Source: Pelotomaculum sp. UBA1371 (GTDB taxonomy: Bacteria > Bacillota > Desulfotomaculia > Desulfotomaculales > Pelotomaculaceae). From it: DNA of 64,000 nucleotides. The notes under the pieces were generated by a model that saw only the letters and a list, made by a program, of their open reading frames with translations, made no database searches and was not told where the DNA came from. The stretch lies in the NCBI GenBank assembly GCA_002305915.1, contig DBRJ01000027.1, forward strand, positions 1 to 64,000, given 5' to 3'. This document shows positions 16,153-25,131 of this stretch, piece by piece; the first letter of the stretch is position 1, and the number at the start of each line of letters is the position of its first letter. The position numbers and the translations under genes were made by a program.

Positions 16153-17958
16153 CTAGACTGTGAGTTCCTCCAGCCGGTCCAGCAGTTGGCCAAACAACCG
16201 GAGTGCGTCCTGCACCGGCCGGGGTGTGGAAAGGTCGACGCCTGCTGTTTTCAACAGGTTCAGGGGATAGTCGGATCCGCCTTTCTTTAAAAAGGTGATG
16301 TAGTTGGCAAGCGCAGGTTCGCCCTGGGTTAAAATAAGCCGGGTAATAGCCGTCGCAGCGGAAAAACCGGTAGCGTATTTATAAACATAAAAGGCCGAGT
16401 AAAAGTGCGGAATTCTGGCCCATTCAAGGGCGATATCTTGATCAACAACCACTGCGGGCCCGTGGTAATCAATATTCAACCGGTAGTACAGCTCATTCAA
16501 AGAATCAGGCGTGAGCGCTTCCCCGGCCTCGGCCCTTTCGTGAATTATCTTCTCGAATTCGGCAAACATGGTCTGGCGGAACACGGTCCCGCGGAATTGC
16601 TCCAAATAGTGATTGAGCAGGTAAAGCTGTTTATCCCGCTGGCCAACTGTCCTTAGCAGGTGGTCCATCAGCAGGGACTCATTAACAGTAGAAGCCACCT
16701 CCGCCGTAAAAATTTTATAGTGGGCGTAAATATAGGGCTGCTCAGTATGCGAGTAGTAAGAATGCATGGCGTGCCCCAGTTCATGGGCCAGAGTAAAAAC
16801 GTTGCTCAGATTATTCTGGTAGTTCATTAAAACATAGGGGTGGACGCCGTAGGGACCCCAGGAGTAAGCGCCGCTGGATTTGCCCCTGCTTTCATACAGA
16901 TCTATCCAGCCAGATTCAAGTCCCTTTGACATGGTTTCCACGTAGGACCTGCCCAGAGGGGACAGTCCCTCCCGGACTATACCGACGGCTTCAGGATAAG
17001 AAATTTCCCACGTAATATCCTTTACTACGGGTACATACAAATCGTACATATGTAGTTCATCGACTCCCAGAAGCCTTTTGCGCAGGGCTGTATAACGATG
17101 CATCAGGCCCAGGTGGTCCCGCACCGTGTGGATTAGGTTATCGTAAACCTCCGGAGGGATGTTGTCCTCAAAAAGCGAAGCCTGCAGGGCAGAGGGGTGC
17201 TTGCGCACCCGGGCGTAAAAAATATCCCTTTTGACGCTGCCGTTAAGCGTAGCGGCAATTGTGTTCTTAAGCCCGCGATAGGAACTATAGAAGGCCTTGA
17301 AGGCATCCTTGCGCATTCTGCGGTCGTTGCTTTCCAGAAACCGGGTGTACCGGCCGTGGGTAATTTCCACTTCCTTTCCTGTTTCGTCCAGGATCGTTGG
17401 AAAGGAAATATCGGCATTGTTAAGCATCCTGAAAATAGAATCCGAAGCCTGGATTGCTTCACCTGCCAGGGCAATAATCTGTTCCTCAGCCGGGGAAAGG
17501 ACATGTTCTTTTTGCCGGATCAATTCCTCCAGAACAAAATCATAAAGGGCGAGACCGCTTTCTTCACGGCGGTAGCGTTCCAAAACCTCTTCCGGCAGGG
17601 CCAGGATTTCGGGCGCCAGAAAGGAAAGAGCCGCCTGTACCCGCGCGGAAAGGCTTTCCGCCCTGTCCGTCAAGGCCTGGTAGACCGGGTTGGTATTATC
17701 CTCGTCACGCCGCATCCGCGCATAAACAAAGACCTTTTCAATCAATTCCCGCAAACGGGCGTCCAGTTCCAGCGCTTCCAGCAGGGTTCCGGCCGACAAG
17801 CCCAACCTCCCCCGGAAAGTCTCCACCTCAGACACCATAGCCTGGATCTGTTGAAAGTCTTTTTCCCATTCTTCATTGCTGGGATAAATATCCTCCAGTC
17901 TCCATTTGAATTCATCCGGTATCTCGTGCCGGCCGGGTAGACTGCCTTTTCCATCCAT
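16153..17958 (-). CDS. pepF: Oligoendopeptidase F (M3 family zinc peptidase)
   Basis: Cytoplasmic metallopeptidase that cleaves short peptides. The zinc motif HELGH sits in TLAHELGHAMHSYYSH, and the downstream Glu helix has FTAEVASTVNESLL. The N-terminal M3 helical domain begins PDEFKWRLEDIYPSNEEW. 601 residues, a normal length. ATG with AGGAGG about 9 bases upstream. It is a single gene, divergent from the small plus-strand genes at 18087. Confidence 0.95.
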   Translation of the reverse strand: MDGKGSLPGRHEIPDEFKWRLEDIYPSNEEWEKDFQQIQAMVSEVETFRGRLGLSAGTLLEALELDARLRELIEKVFVYARMRRDEDNTNPVYQALTDRAESLSARVQAALSFLAPEILALPEEVLERYRREESGLALYDFVLEELIRQKEHVLSPAEEQIIALAGEAIQASDSIFRMLNNADISFPTILDETGKEVEITHGRYTRFLESNDRRMRKDAFKAFYSSYRGLKNTIAATLNGSVKRDIFYARVRKHPSALQASLFEDNIPPEVYDNLIHTVRDHLGLMHRYTALRKRLLGVDELHMYDLYVPVVKDITWEISYPEAVGIVREGLSPLGRSYVETMSKGLESGWIDLYESRGKSSGAYSWGPYGVHPYVLMNYQNNLSNVFTLAHELGHAMHSYYSHTEQPYIYAHYKIFTAEVASTVNESLLMDHLLRTVGQRDKQLYLLNHYLEQFRGTVFRQTMFAEFEKIIHERAEAGEALTPDSLNELYYRLNIDYHGPAVVVDQDIALEWARIPHFYSAFYVYKYATGFSAATAITRLILTQGEPALANYITFLKKGGSDYPLNLLKTAGVDLSTPRPVQDALRLFGQLLDRLEELTV

Positions 17959-18086
17959 AAAAACACGCCTCCTAAAACCTGGATAACGATAGTAATTTGT
18001 AACTTATGGCCTCAGATACTGCAACATAGTAAACTTTCCAGTATGAATTCAGGCCGTCTGGATATTCTATTTTTGAGGTGATGCAA

Positions 18087-18251
18087 TTGGAGAAATGGCC
18101 ATGTTTTGATTGTCGGCATTTTGACACCTTTGACAGCTACGAAGAGGACGAATTAAGCTGCAAAATCGGCCGGGCAGTCACTCATTTGAATTGCGATTTC
18201 AGGGAACCGTTTTCAATTGAATCCTGTAGTTCCGGCCAACAAGGAGGTTGA
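18087..18251 (+). CDS. Small Cys-rich protein (54 residues)
   Basis: Unrecognised. Reads MEKWPCFDCRHFDTFDSYEE at the start, with CxxC followed by three more Cys (KLSC-like, LNCDF, ESCSS). This suggests a small metal- or cluster-binding protein. I prefer TTG 18087 because GAGG lies 8 bases upstream; the ATG at 18081 touches the Shine-Dalgarno. A GGAGG near its end probably serves the next small gene. Confidence 0.6.
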   Translation: MEKWPCFDCRHFDTFDSYEEDELSCKIGRAVTHLNCDFREPFSIESCSSGQQGG

Positions 18252-18260
18252 TTATGCTCC

Positions 18261-18374
18261 ATGCCGGGAAAAGAGCAAAGCTTCAGTAATCCTGATAACA
18301 GGTGCCCTCTCTTCGATATATTTTCCAATCCGGAAGAATCTCAATCAGAAGATCCGGAAATCGAAAGAACGTAG
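18261..18374 (+). CDS. Small acidic protein (37 residues)
   Basis: Unrecognised: starts MPGKEQSFSNPDNRCPLFDI and ends in an acidic Glu/Ser stretch. The only start in frame is ATG 18261, with GGAGG 13 bases upstream, a longer spacing than usual. It follows the Cys-rich gene by 9 bases and ends 16 bases before a good terminator, which supports a two-gene transcript. Confidence 0.45.
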   Translation: MPGKEQSFSNPDNRCPLFDIFSNPEESQSEDPEIERT

Positions 18375-18390
18375 GCGCAAAAAGGTTATT

Positions 18391-18418
18391 AGTCCCGGTG
18401 GCGCCGGGACTATTTTTT
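18391..18418 (+). terminator. Terminator after the two small genes
   Basis: AGTCCCGG, 5-base loop, CCGGGACT followed by ATTTTTT. Confidence 0.9.
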
Positions 18419-18510
18419 ATATCTGGGCGTGCACCGTCCTTATAAAAAACACGCGCCCCACCTGAATAATGCCTTAACCATTAAACCGGAGTGCAGAAAT
18501 CACGGAACAA

Positions 18511-18738
18511 CTAGATTTTTTTCTCGCCAAGGTGCTTCATTAAAGCCTGGTGGTATTCTTCCAGCACCCCCAGAGTAACCTTAATATTATCGTTAATCAT
18601 CTCATTTATAATCCTGTTGGTCTTTGTTGGGGCATCCATATCAGGATTACTGTGCATAAGATCATTCAGCCTTTTGTTCGTTTCCTGTACAACACTGCAA
18701 CCGATCCGGCTAAAAGCTTCTCTAAAATCAAACTCCAA
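18511..18738 (-). CDS. Hypothetical helical protein (75 residues)
   Basis: Unrecognised. Charged and helical, with TNKRLNDLMHSNPDMD and NRIINEMINDNIKVTLGVLE; no membrane segment. TTG start with GGGGGTGA upstream at normal spacing. It lies 200 bases downstream of the ABC exporter genes on the same strand. Confidence 0.6.
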   Translation of the reverse strand: MEFDFREAFSRIGCSVVQETNKRLNDLMHSNPDMDAPTKTNRIINEMINDNIKVTLGVLEEYHQALMKHLGEKKI

Positions 18739-18940
18739 GGTTTTTCACCCCCTCTCCGGGCAGGGGACCCTTAAAAAGATTTTTTCAATCAGGTCACCTG
18801 TGTACAGGTTAACAGGAAAGAAGAGTTAAATCAAGGAAGTATTTAACAGAAGCAGGTTTCAATTTGAACAAAATATTAAATTAAACCTATATCTCGACAA
18901 AAAACAATTTATATTTATTATCCGCGGGATTAAGAAAAAG

Positions 18941-20857
18941 CTATGAACAGTTGGCAACTGCCGCTACAGCATCTGCAAACTGACTGTTATAAAGGTCCGC
19001 ATAGAAACCGCCCCTGGCAAGGAGTTCATTATGGTTGCCCTTTTCAACAATCCTGCCCTTATCCATTACCAGAATTAAATCCGCACCTCTAATTGTGGAC
19101 AATCTATGGGCGATAACAAAGCTTGTTCTTCCTTTCATCAAGTTGGCCATCGCTTTTTGAATAGCCGCCTCCGTCCTGGTGTCAACGCTGCTGGTGGCCT
19201 CGTCCAGAATGAGAATTGCCGGTTCGGCCAGGATCGCCCGGGCAATGGTCAAAAGCTGCTTCTGACCCTGAGAAATATTAGAGGCATCCTCATTGAGGAC
19301 GGTATCGTAACCATCGGGCAGGGCTTTGATAAAGTGGTCGGCGTGCGCTGCCTGCGCCGCCCGGACTATCTCCTCAAAGGTGGCATCTTCCCTGCCGTAG
19401 GCTATGTTTGCCCTGACCGTGCCGTTAAAAAGCCAGGTTTCCTGAAGTACCATACCGAAAATACCGCGTAGCGCCTCTCTCTTCAACTCCCTGATCTCAA
19501 CGCCGTCAATGGTAATTTTACCGGCGCTTATTTCATAAAATCGCATCAGCAGATTGACAAGAGTAGTTTTACCCGCGCCCGTAGGTCCTACAATGGCAAC
19601 AGTCTGTCCCTGTTTGACGTCGATATTCATATTCTCAATTAGAGTAGCTCCTTCTTGATAACCAAACTTCACATTGTGAAAGCACACCTGTCCCTTCGGG
19701 GATTCGATTATCCCGGCGTCATCGTTGTCGGGAATTTCCTCATCTTCATCCAGAAGTTCAAAAACCCGCTCTGCTGAAGCCACTGTGGACTGGATAATAT
19801 TGGCGATATTGGCCGTTTGAGTTATGGGATGGGTGAGGTGTCTCGAGTAATGGATCATAGCCTGAACATCACCGATTTCCAGGGTTTTTTTGGTGACAAG
19901 AATTCCTCCGGCCACACAGACGAATACATATCCGGCATTGTTGATCAGCTGCATCAGGGGCATGATCATACCGGAGATAAACTGCGACCTCCAGCTCACC
20001 CCGTAGAGTCTTTCATTAATCTGTTCGAACTGGTTGATTGACTCGGCCTCATGCCCAAAAGCCTTTATGATCTGATGCCCGGCATACATCTCCTCTACAT
20101 GACCGTTGAGTATACCGAGTTCCTTCCACTGTTCTTTAAAGTATCTCTGGGAACGGGATATGATTGCCCTTGTCCCGATAAGACAAAGGGGTATCGTTAC
20201 AACGCAAATAATCGTCATAAAAGGGCTTATAGACAGCATCATAATGATAATGCCGGCAAGGGAGAACACGGCTGTAATCAACTGGGTAAGACTTTGCTGC
20301 AGTGTGCTGCCGATATTATCGATATCGTTGGTGACCCGGCTCAAGATCTCTCCGTGGGCGTGTGAATCATAGAATTTTAAAGGCAAGCGGGAGATCTTGA
20401 CGTCCACATGCTTACGTAAGTCATAAGCGGTTTTTTGTGCTATACCCGCCATGAGGTACTGCTGAACATAACCAAAGCAGGAGCTGAGCAGGTAAAGGGC
20501 TGCCAGAATCAGAACAATCTGCCGGATATACTGAAAATCTATGCCGGCTCCGGGAACATTGTTCATTTTCAGCATCAGCCCTTCGAAGAGCCTGGTTGTG
20601 GCCTTGCCCATGATTACGGGACTGAAAATATTAAAAACCGTGCTTAAGGCAGCAAGGAGAAATACAAAAAGAATCTGGTATTTACATGGCCGCAAATAGC
20701 CGGTCAGCCTTTTCAGCGTACCTTTAAAATCCCTGGCCTTTTCAATGGGCATAGCCATGGGAGGACCTCCCCGGTGGCCTCTCCCGCCACCCGTTCCAGA
20801 GCCGGACCCCCTTAAGTTTTCTCCGGAGGAATTTGACTTTCCGTGCTTTTCAATCAT
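18941..20857 (-). CDS. ABC exporter subunit B (catalytic-site side), ATP-binding/permease
   Basis: Half-transporter of 638 residues: a Gly-rich N-terminal extension (about 1-45), six membrane helices (about 55-345), then the NBD with Walker A GPTGAGKTT, Walker B ILILDEATSSVD with the catalytic Glu, and H-loop IAHRLS. Its signature is ISQGQ instead of LSGGQ. With the partner gene upstream it forms a heterodimer in which one ATP site is degenerate: the partner supplies the non-canonical Walker B and this subunit supplies the altered signature. This is the TM287/288, LmrCD or BmrCD architecture. ATG overlaps the partner stop by 4 bases (ATGA). Likely multidrug or lipid export; substrate not deducible. 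Confidence 0.92.
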   Translation of the reverse strand: MIEKHGKSNSSGENLRGSGSGTGGGRGHRGGPPMAMPIEKARDFKGTLKRLTGYLRPCKYQILFVFLLAALSTVFNIFSPVIMGKATTRLFEGLMLKMNNVPGAGIDFQYIRQIVLILAALYLLSSCFGYVQQYLMAGIAQKTAYDLRKHVDVKISRLPLKFYDSHAHGEILSRVTNDIDNIGSTLQQSLTQLITAVFSLAGIIIMMLSISPFMTIICVVTIPLCLIGTRAIISRSQRYFKEQWKELGILNGHVEEMYAGHQIIKAFGHEAESINQFEQINERLYGVSWRSQFISGMIMPLMQLINNAGYVFVCVAGGILVTKKTLEIGDVQAMIHYSRHLTHPITQTANIANIIQSTVASAERVFELLDEDEEIPDNDDAGIIESPKGQVCFHNVKFGYQEGATLIENMNIDVKQGQTVAIVGPTGAGKTTLVNLLMRFYEISAGKITIDGVEIRELKREALRGIFGMVLQETWLFNGTVRANIAYGREDATFEEIVRAAQAAHADHFIKALPDGYDTVLNEDASNISQGQKQLLTIARAILAEPAILILDEATSSVDTRTEAAIQKAMANLMKGRTSFVIAHRLSTIRGADLILVMDKGRIVEKGNHNELLARGGFYADLYNSQFADAVAAVANCS

Positions 20858-22578
20858 GCAATTTCCCCCCCGGATAGCTGTGAGGAGACAATCTCCCGGT
20901 ACACCCTGCAGCTTTCGATCAATTCTTTATGTCTGCCAATCCCGGCAACTTCACCTTCATCCAAAACGATAATCCGGTCCGCGCCCATAATGGTGCAGAC
21001 CCTCTGGGATACAATCAATACGCAGGCTCCGGCCGTTTCCTTTTTAAGGGCCCTGCGTAGCCCGGCCTCAGTCTTGTAGTCGAGGGCCGAGAAGCTGTCA
21101 TCGAAAATGTAGATTTCAGGTTTTCCGGCCAGCGCCCGGGCAATGGAAAGCCGCTGCTTCTGACCGCCGGAAATGTTTGTGCCGCCCCGGGTGATAGAAG
21201 AATTAAAGCCTTCCTTCAAGCCGGAGATAAACCCGGTTGCCTGGGCAATATCTGCAGCACGCCGGACTTCCTCATCCGTGGCATCCCGCTTGCCGTATCT
21301 GATATTATCGGCTATGGTCCCCGTAAAGAGCACAGCTTTTTGCGGAACCAGACCAATTTTAGCCCTCAGGTCCCTTTGAGTCATCTCCCGGATATCCACA
21401 CCGTTAATCATAATGCTCCCGCTGCAGACATCGTAAAAACGCGGGATCAAGTTGATCAGAGTTGTCTTGCCCGCCCCGGTGCCGCCGATAATCGCTGTTA
21501 CTTCGCCGGATTTGGCTTTAAAAGATACATTACGAAGAGCGGGTTTTTCAGCACCGGGATAGCTGAAGGTAACATTTTTAAATTCCACCAGACCGCCCCT
21601 GCCGCCGTCCCTGGCCTGCACCCCGTCCCGAATGGACGGCGTGGTATCAAGAATCTCATTAATTCTATCCGCTGAAGCTGCGGCGCGGGGTATCATCACA
21701 AAAAGCATAGAGGCCATCAGCAGCGAAAACATAATCTGCATGGCATATTGCAGAAATGCCATCAAAGCGCCCACCTGCATATATCCGGCATCAATGCGGA
21801 TCCCGCCGAACCAGATAATCGCCACGGCAGTCAGATTCATCACCAGCATCAAAACCGGCATCAAAGTAGCCATCATCCGGTGAACCCTTACAGCAGTGGC
21901 GGTCAAATCAAGGTTTGCTTCGTTAAAACGCTTCCGCTCATAATCAGTGCGGTTAAAGGCGCGGATTACTCTAACACCGCTGAGATTCTCCCGCAGGATC
22001 AGGTTAATCCTGTCAATTTTGCCCTGCATCGCTTTAAATAACGGTAAGCTTTTCCCGGTAATGATAGCAATAATCACAGCCAGTACCGGAACGGCAACAA
22101 CCAGAACCAACGACAGTGTCGGGTCCATAGAAACCGCCATGATCACACCGCCGGCGCACATAACCGGCGCACTGACGAAAATACGCAGCATCATCAGGGT
22201 TAACATTTGGACCTGGGTGACATCGTTTGTGGTTCTGGTAATGAGGGAAGGTGTTCCAATCCTGTCGAATTCCTGAAGCGAAAAATTCTCCACATGGGAA
22301 AAAATCTTACTGCGCAAAATCTTGCCGAAACCGGATGAGGTCCTGGCTGCAAAATACCCTGAAGAAACCGCGCAGAAAGCGCAGCATCCGGCAACAAGCA
22401 GCATAACCCCGCCGGTTCTCGTAATGTAATCGATATCCCCGTTTACAATACCTTTATCAACAATCTTAGACATTAAATTAGGTAAATATAATTCAAAGAG
22501 CGACTGGAGCAGAACAAGGGTTAAAACGCAAGCTACCTGAAATGAGTATGGTTTTAAAAACCTGATCAGTCTAAGCAA
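20854..22578 (-). CDS. ABC exporter subunit A (degenerate-site side), ATP-binding/permease
   Basis: Half-transporter of 574 residues with six membrane helices and an NBD. Walker A GGTGAGKTT and signature ISGGQ are canonical, but Walker B reads YIFDDSFSALD (Asp where the catalytic Glu is expected) and the switch reads IVSQRV (Gln for His). These are the hallmarks of the non-hydrolysing site in heterodimeric exporters. TTG start at 22578 with GGA about 5 bases upstream. First gene of a two-gene operon driven by the promoter at 22758-22786. Confidence 0.92.
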   Translation of the reverse strand: MLRLIRFLKPYSFQVACVLTLVLLQSLFELYLPNLMSKIVDKGIVNGDIDYITRTGGVMLLVAGCCAFCAVSSGYFAARTSSGFGKILRSKIFSHVENFSLQEFDRIGTPSLITRTTNDVTQVQMLTLMMLRIFVSAPVMCAGGVIMAVSMDPTLSLVLVVAVPVLAVIIAIITGKSLPLFKAMQGKIDRINLILRENLSGVRVIRAFNRTDYERKRFNEANLDLTATAVRVHRMMATLMPVLMLVMNLTAVAIIWFGGIRIDAGYMQVGALMAFLQYAMQIMFSLLMASMLFVMIPRAAASADRINEILDTTPSIRDGVQARDGGRGGLVEFKNVTFSYPGAEKPALRNVSFKAKSGEVTAIIGGTGAGKTTLINLIPRFYDVCSGSIMINGVDIREMTQRDLRAKIGLVPQKAVLFTGTIADNIRYGKRDATDEEVRRAADIAQATGFISGLKEGFNSSITRGGTNISGGQKQRLSIARALAGKPEIYIFDDSFSALDYKTEAGLRRALKKETAGACVLIVSQRVCTIMGADRIIVLDEGEVAGIGRHKELIESCRVYREIVSSQLSGGEIA

Positions 22579-22729
22579 ATTTCCATCATCTCCATAATAA
22601 TTCGCTGTGTTTCAGGCCGGCCGGGGTTCTCCGGCGCCAGTGCACTTTTTCGAATTGTAAAAAGGAATCCATCAGCCGCGGGGAAATCCCGCTAACATTG
22701 TTATTCAAGAATGAGCCCCCTCAACTTAG

Positions 22730-22760
22730 TTTAGTATCTAAATTATTTAGCTAACTAAAT
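22730..22760. promoter_or_regulatory. Possible operator overlapping the exporter promoter
   Basis: AT-rich dyad overlapping the -10 box and start point: TTAGTTAGCTAAAT followed by ATTTAGATACTAAACTAA on the minus strand. The two halves are related as imperfect inverted repeats. The layout resembles MarR-type operators, but no regulator gene is adjacent. Confidence 0.45.
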
Positions 22761-22786
22761 ATAATTCCGGACTTTAACCCTGTCAA
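22758..22786 (-). promoter_or_regulatory. Promoter of the ABC exporter operon
   Basis: TTGACA (22781-22786), 17-base spacer, TATATT (22758-22763). It lies about 180 bases upstream of the first exporter gene. Confidence 0.85.
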
Positions 22787-22894
22787 TAGAAGATTATAAG
22801 TTATGCTGAACCAGGGATCAAAAAGCAACAGCCGCTCCGGATTGGGCGGCCTTCATCATAATATCGTTAGTAAAACAAACGTATTAGTTTTGGA

Positions 22895-23725
22895 TTATGA
22901 TTGGGGAGACGGCTGCAAACAGAAAAAAATACTGTGCAACTTTTCCATTCCGTCAATCAACCTGGGACCGGGCCTGCAAATGGTATGGCAGGGTATGGGA
23001 TAAACCCTGTGCTCCCGGAATGCTGTGGTCTGCTCCCACTCCCCATTGGTGAGATCGTCCAGTGTTCTCTGACAGATGGGTTTGGCAGCAACGCAACCCA
23101 GGCATCTCGGGGGTTGCCTCTCCCCTTTTTCTACACCGCAAAACACAACCACTTCAGGATCGAAGGCGACGATTTGCTCCGGTGACACTTTTACGTAGGG
23201 CTCCTGCGTCTGAAAAGCCATCAGGCGCGCGCCGGCTCTTTGCAGAGCGTCATATTGAAAGGAACCGGGTCCGGGTGTAATTAGAGGATCAGTGCTCATC
23301 AGGCGAAAAACTCTGGGCCTTTTCCGGCCGGTAGCGCGTCTAAGCTGCTTCGCCCTCTCCCTCAAGCTGTTGATCCGCTCTCCCCCGGCATCTCCAACAC
23401 AGCAGAGCTGCGCGATTTTGTCCATAACCCAAAAAATATCCTCCACGCTGACAGGAGTGTAGGCCAATACTTCGAGCCCGGCGCTGCGCAACTCCATTGC
23501 GCATGACCCGTGCAGAACCGCGTCCGCCAGGACCAGGTCCGGCTTAAGGGAAAGGATCCTGGCCGGCAGGGGCCGGCCGAATGCGCCCACCTTAGCCCTG
23601 GTTCTAGCTTCCCCGGGAAAATCACAATGCTCCGTTACCCCGGCCAGCCGAGCTCCCAGGCCCAGGAAGTACACAATTTCTGTAAATGAAGGCACTAAAG
23701 ATACTATTCTTCGCGCTCCGCTCAT
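22895..23725 (-). CDS. BtuF-like (cobalamin/heme-type) substrate-binding-fold protein without signal peptide
   Basis: 276 residues of the helical-backbone class III binding-protein fold: opens RRIVSLVPSFTEIVYFLGLG, then GVTEHCDFP and SLKPDLVLAD, typical of BtuF-like cobalamin-binding proteins. It has no signal peptide or lipobox and no adjacent permease or ATPase, so a normal import role is doubtful. The C-terminal third holds Cys residues (CLGC, KPIC, PCHTIC) not typical of BtuF. I infer a cytoplasmic corrinoid- or metal-binding role at most. Confidence 0.7.
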   Translation of the reverse strand: MSGARRIVSLVPSFTEIVYFLGLGARLAGVTEHCDFPGEARTRAKVGAFGRPLPARILSLKPDLVLADAVLHGSCAMELRSAGLEVLAYTPVSVEDIFWVMDKIAQLCCVGDAGGERINSLRERAKQLRRATGRKRPRVFRLMSTDPLITPGPGSFQYDALQRAGARLMAFQTQEPYVKVSPEQIVAFDPEVVVFCGVEKGERQPPRCLGCVAAKPICQRTLDDLTNGEWEQTTAFREHRVYPIPCHTICRPGPRLIDGMEKLHSIFFCLQPSPQS

Positions 23726-23881
23726 AACCTAAGCCCCCTAAAACTACCAAAAGGCAGCGAAATCCTAATAATTCGGCTTTTGCGCTTCAGCTCCCTGCGG
23801 GATTATTTATTAGAGGATTTTATGCAGTAGATAAACATTGATATTGATTGCCGCCGGATATCCACTCGCGCCCCAGGCTAC

Positions 23882-24598
23882 TCACAGGCGAACATTAACG
23901 TAAGTCAGGCAATAAGGAAACTCGGAAAGCTTTTGTTCTATCCTGAAACCCGCCCGCTCAATCATTCCGTCAACTACCCAGTCAAAGGAACTGTACTCGT
24001 CGCGTATATGTAAAATTGTTTCTTCAGCCATATCCTGACCGGCCTTTTCGCGCATCCCCTTAACCCATTTGTCAAATTCGCTTTGGTACGATTCAACCGG
24101 GAAAGAAAACACCACGTCGAAGAGATACAGCTTGCCCCCCGGTTTGAGCATATTGTAGATGCGCTTAAGGGCAACGGCCTTCCAGAAATCCGGCAGGTGG
24201 TGCAGCGCAGCGACGGAGACAATCGCATCCACAGGGGCTTCTTTGTGTTCATAGGTCAGGAAACCGGCGCAATGTGTTTCAATATTATTCAGACCGGCTG
24301 CCCTGGCCTTTTCCGCGCACCTGTCCAGCATGGCCCGGGAAATATCCACGGCATAGACCTTCCGGCAGATCCTGGCCGCCGGGATGGCGAAGGCGCCGGT
24401 GCCGCAGCCCAGGTCAATTACCCTATGCCCCGGTTGTAAGTCCAGCCGCTGCATCACCAGCCGGGCGTCTTTTTCATAATCACGGATTTTTGCATGGTGG
24501 TTGTCATATTCAGCAGCAATTGCCGTATCGTTGTAATCCACACCGGCCTTTGCCCACTCGTTATACAGCCAGGAAGGCACCGCCCTTTTAGTAGCCAT
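23882..24598 (-). CDS. Class I SAM-dependent methyltransferase
   Basis: About 238 residues. SAM motif I is VIDLGCGTGAFAIPAA (about 65-80), motif II YAVDIS, then AIVSVAALHHLPDFW and LKPGGKLYLFDVV. The N-terminus (SWLYNEWAKAGVDYND) and the C-terminal WVVDGMIERAGFRIE resemble small-molecule methyltransferases. Substrate not deducible. ATG 24598 preferred with AAGGTG about 9 bases upstream; an in-frame GTG at 24610 is part of that site. Stands alone. Confidence 0.85.
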   Translation of the reverse strand: MATKRAVPSWLYNEWAKAGVDYNDTAIAAEYDNHHAKIRDYEKDARLVMQRLDLQPGHRVIDLGCGTGAFAIPAARICRKVYAVDISRAMLDRCAEKARAAGLNNIETHCAGFLTYEHKEAPVDAIVSVAALHHLPDFWKAVALKRIYNMLKPGGKLYLFDVVFSFPVESYQSEFDKWVKGMREKAGQDMAEETILHIRDEYSSFDWVVDGMIERAGFRIEQKLSEFPYCLTYVNVRL

Positions 24599-24898
24599 AA
24601 TTACATACACCTTGCCCCAACCATATTATTTCTTATGTATTATAGAGCACTTTAAAAATCCCTTTACTGATTACCGAAAAGCGAGATTCTCTGAAGCCAT
24701 TCTTATTTTAATGACAAAACAGGTTGTAAATGTTGCCACTTGATTCAGTTTAAAATATATCATCATTTTTTTTCACCGGACATTCATTGGAGAAAAGGGC
24801 AAAAATTCCGTCTCGGGATAAACTCTATAACCTTACCAGGCGAAGAGAGCCCCGGCAACAGAAGTGAACAGCCGCTTCAGCCAGGCAGCAAAATCTGA

Positions 24899-25006
24899 CA
24901 AGCTGTAAATTTAGTTTATCTGCATTTTAAGATTTATGATTCCATCGAAAAGTTTAGCGAGGACAGGCGCAAGGAGTTTCTGGCCAGGGCAGTTGGCGGT
25001 TTATAA
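24899..25006 (+). pseudogene. Possible 3' remnant of a decayed gene
   Basis: An open stretch of 35 codons between TGA (24896-24898) and TAA (25004-25006), with no start codon or Shine-Dalgarno. Its composition is protein-like: KIYDSIEKFSEDRRKEF then LARAVGGL and a stop. It may be the C-terminal tail of a lost gene. Too short to identify. Confidence 0.35.
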
Positions 25007-25049
25007 GGTAACCGTACAAACAAGGGCAGGATGAACACAGATAAGTGAG

Positions 25050-25069
25050 AGTCAAGGCATGCCTTGACT
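25050..25069. repeat. Perfect 20-base palindrome
   Basis: AGTCAAGGCATGCCTTGACT, self-complementary without a loop, in the spacer between the methyltransferase promoter side and the cupin gene. It could be a protein-binding site or part of a terminator; T-richness follows on the plus strand. Confidence 0.6.
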
Positions 25070-25089
25070 TTCTATTTGCAGAGAAGCAC

Positions 25090-25123
25090 AGGGAAGCAGG
25101 GGTCCGGTTCTTCTGCTTCCCTT
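25090..25123 (-). terminator. Hairpin after the cupin gene, member of a dispersed repeat
   Basis: AGGGAAGCAG and CTGCTTCCCT form a 10-base stem around a 14-base loop containing GGTCCGGTTCT. It is 9 bases downstream of the cupin stop. A related sequence with GGGGACGGTTCT and GCTTCC is at 27768-27802. Confidence 0.65.
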
Positions 25124-25131
25124 TTGAATTA

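Noticed and set aside
22579..22740. Leader of the ABC exporter operon checked for a riboswitch
   Set aside because: About 160 bases long with only weak local pairing; no known riboswitch signature was recognised.
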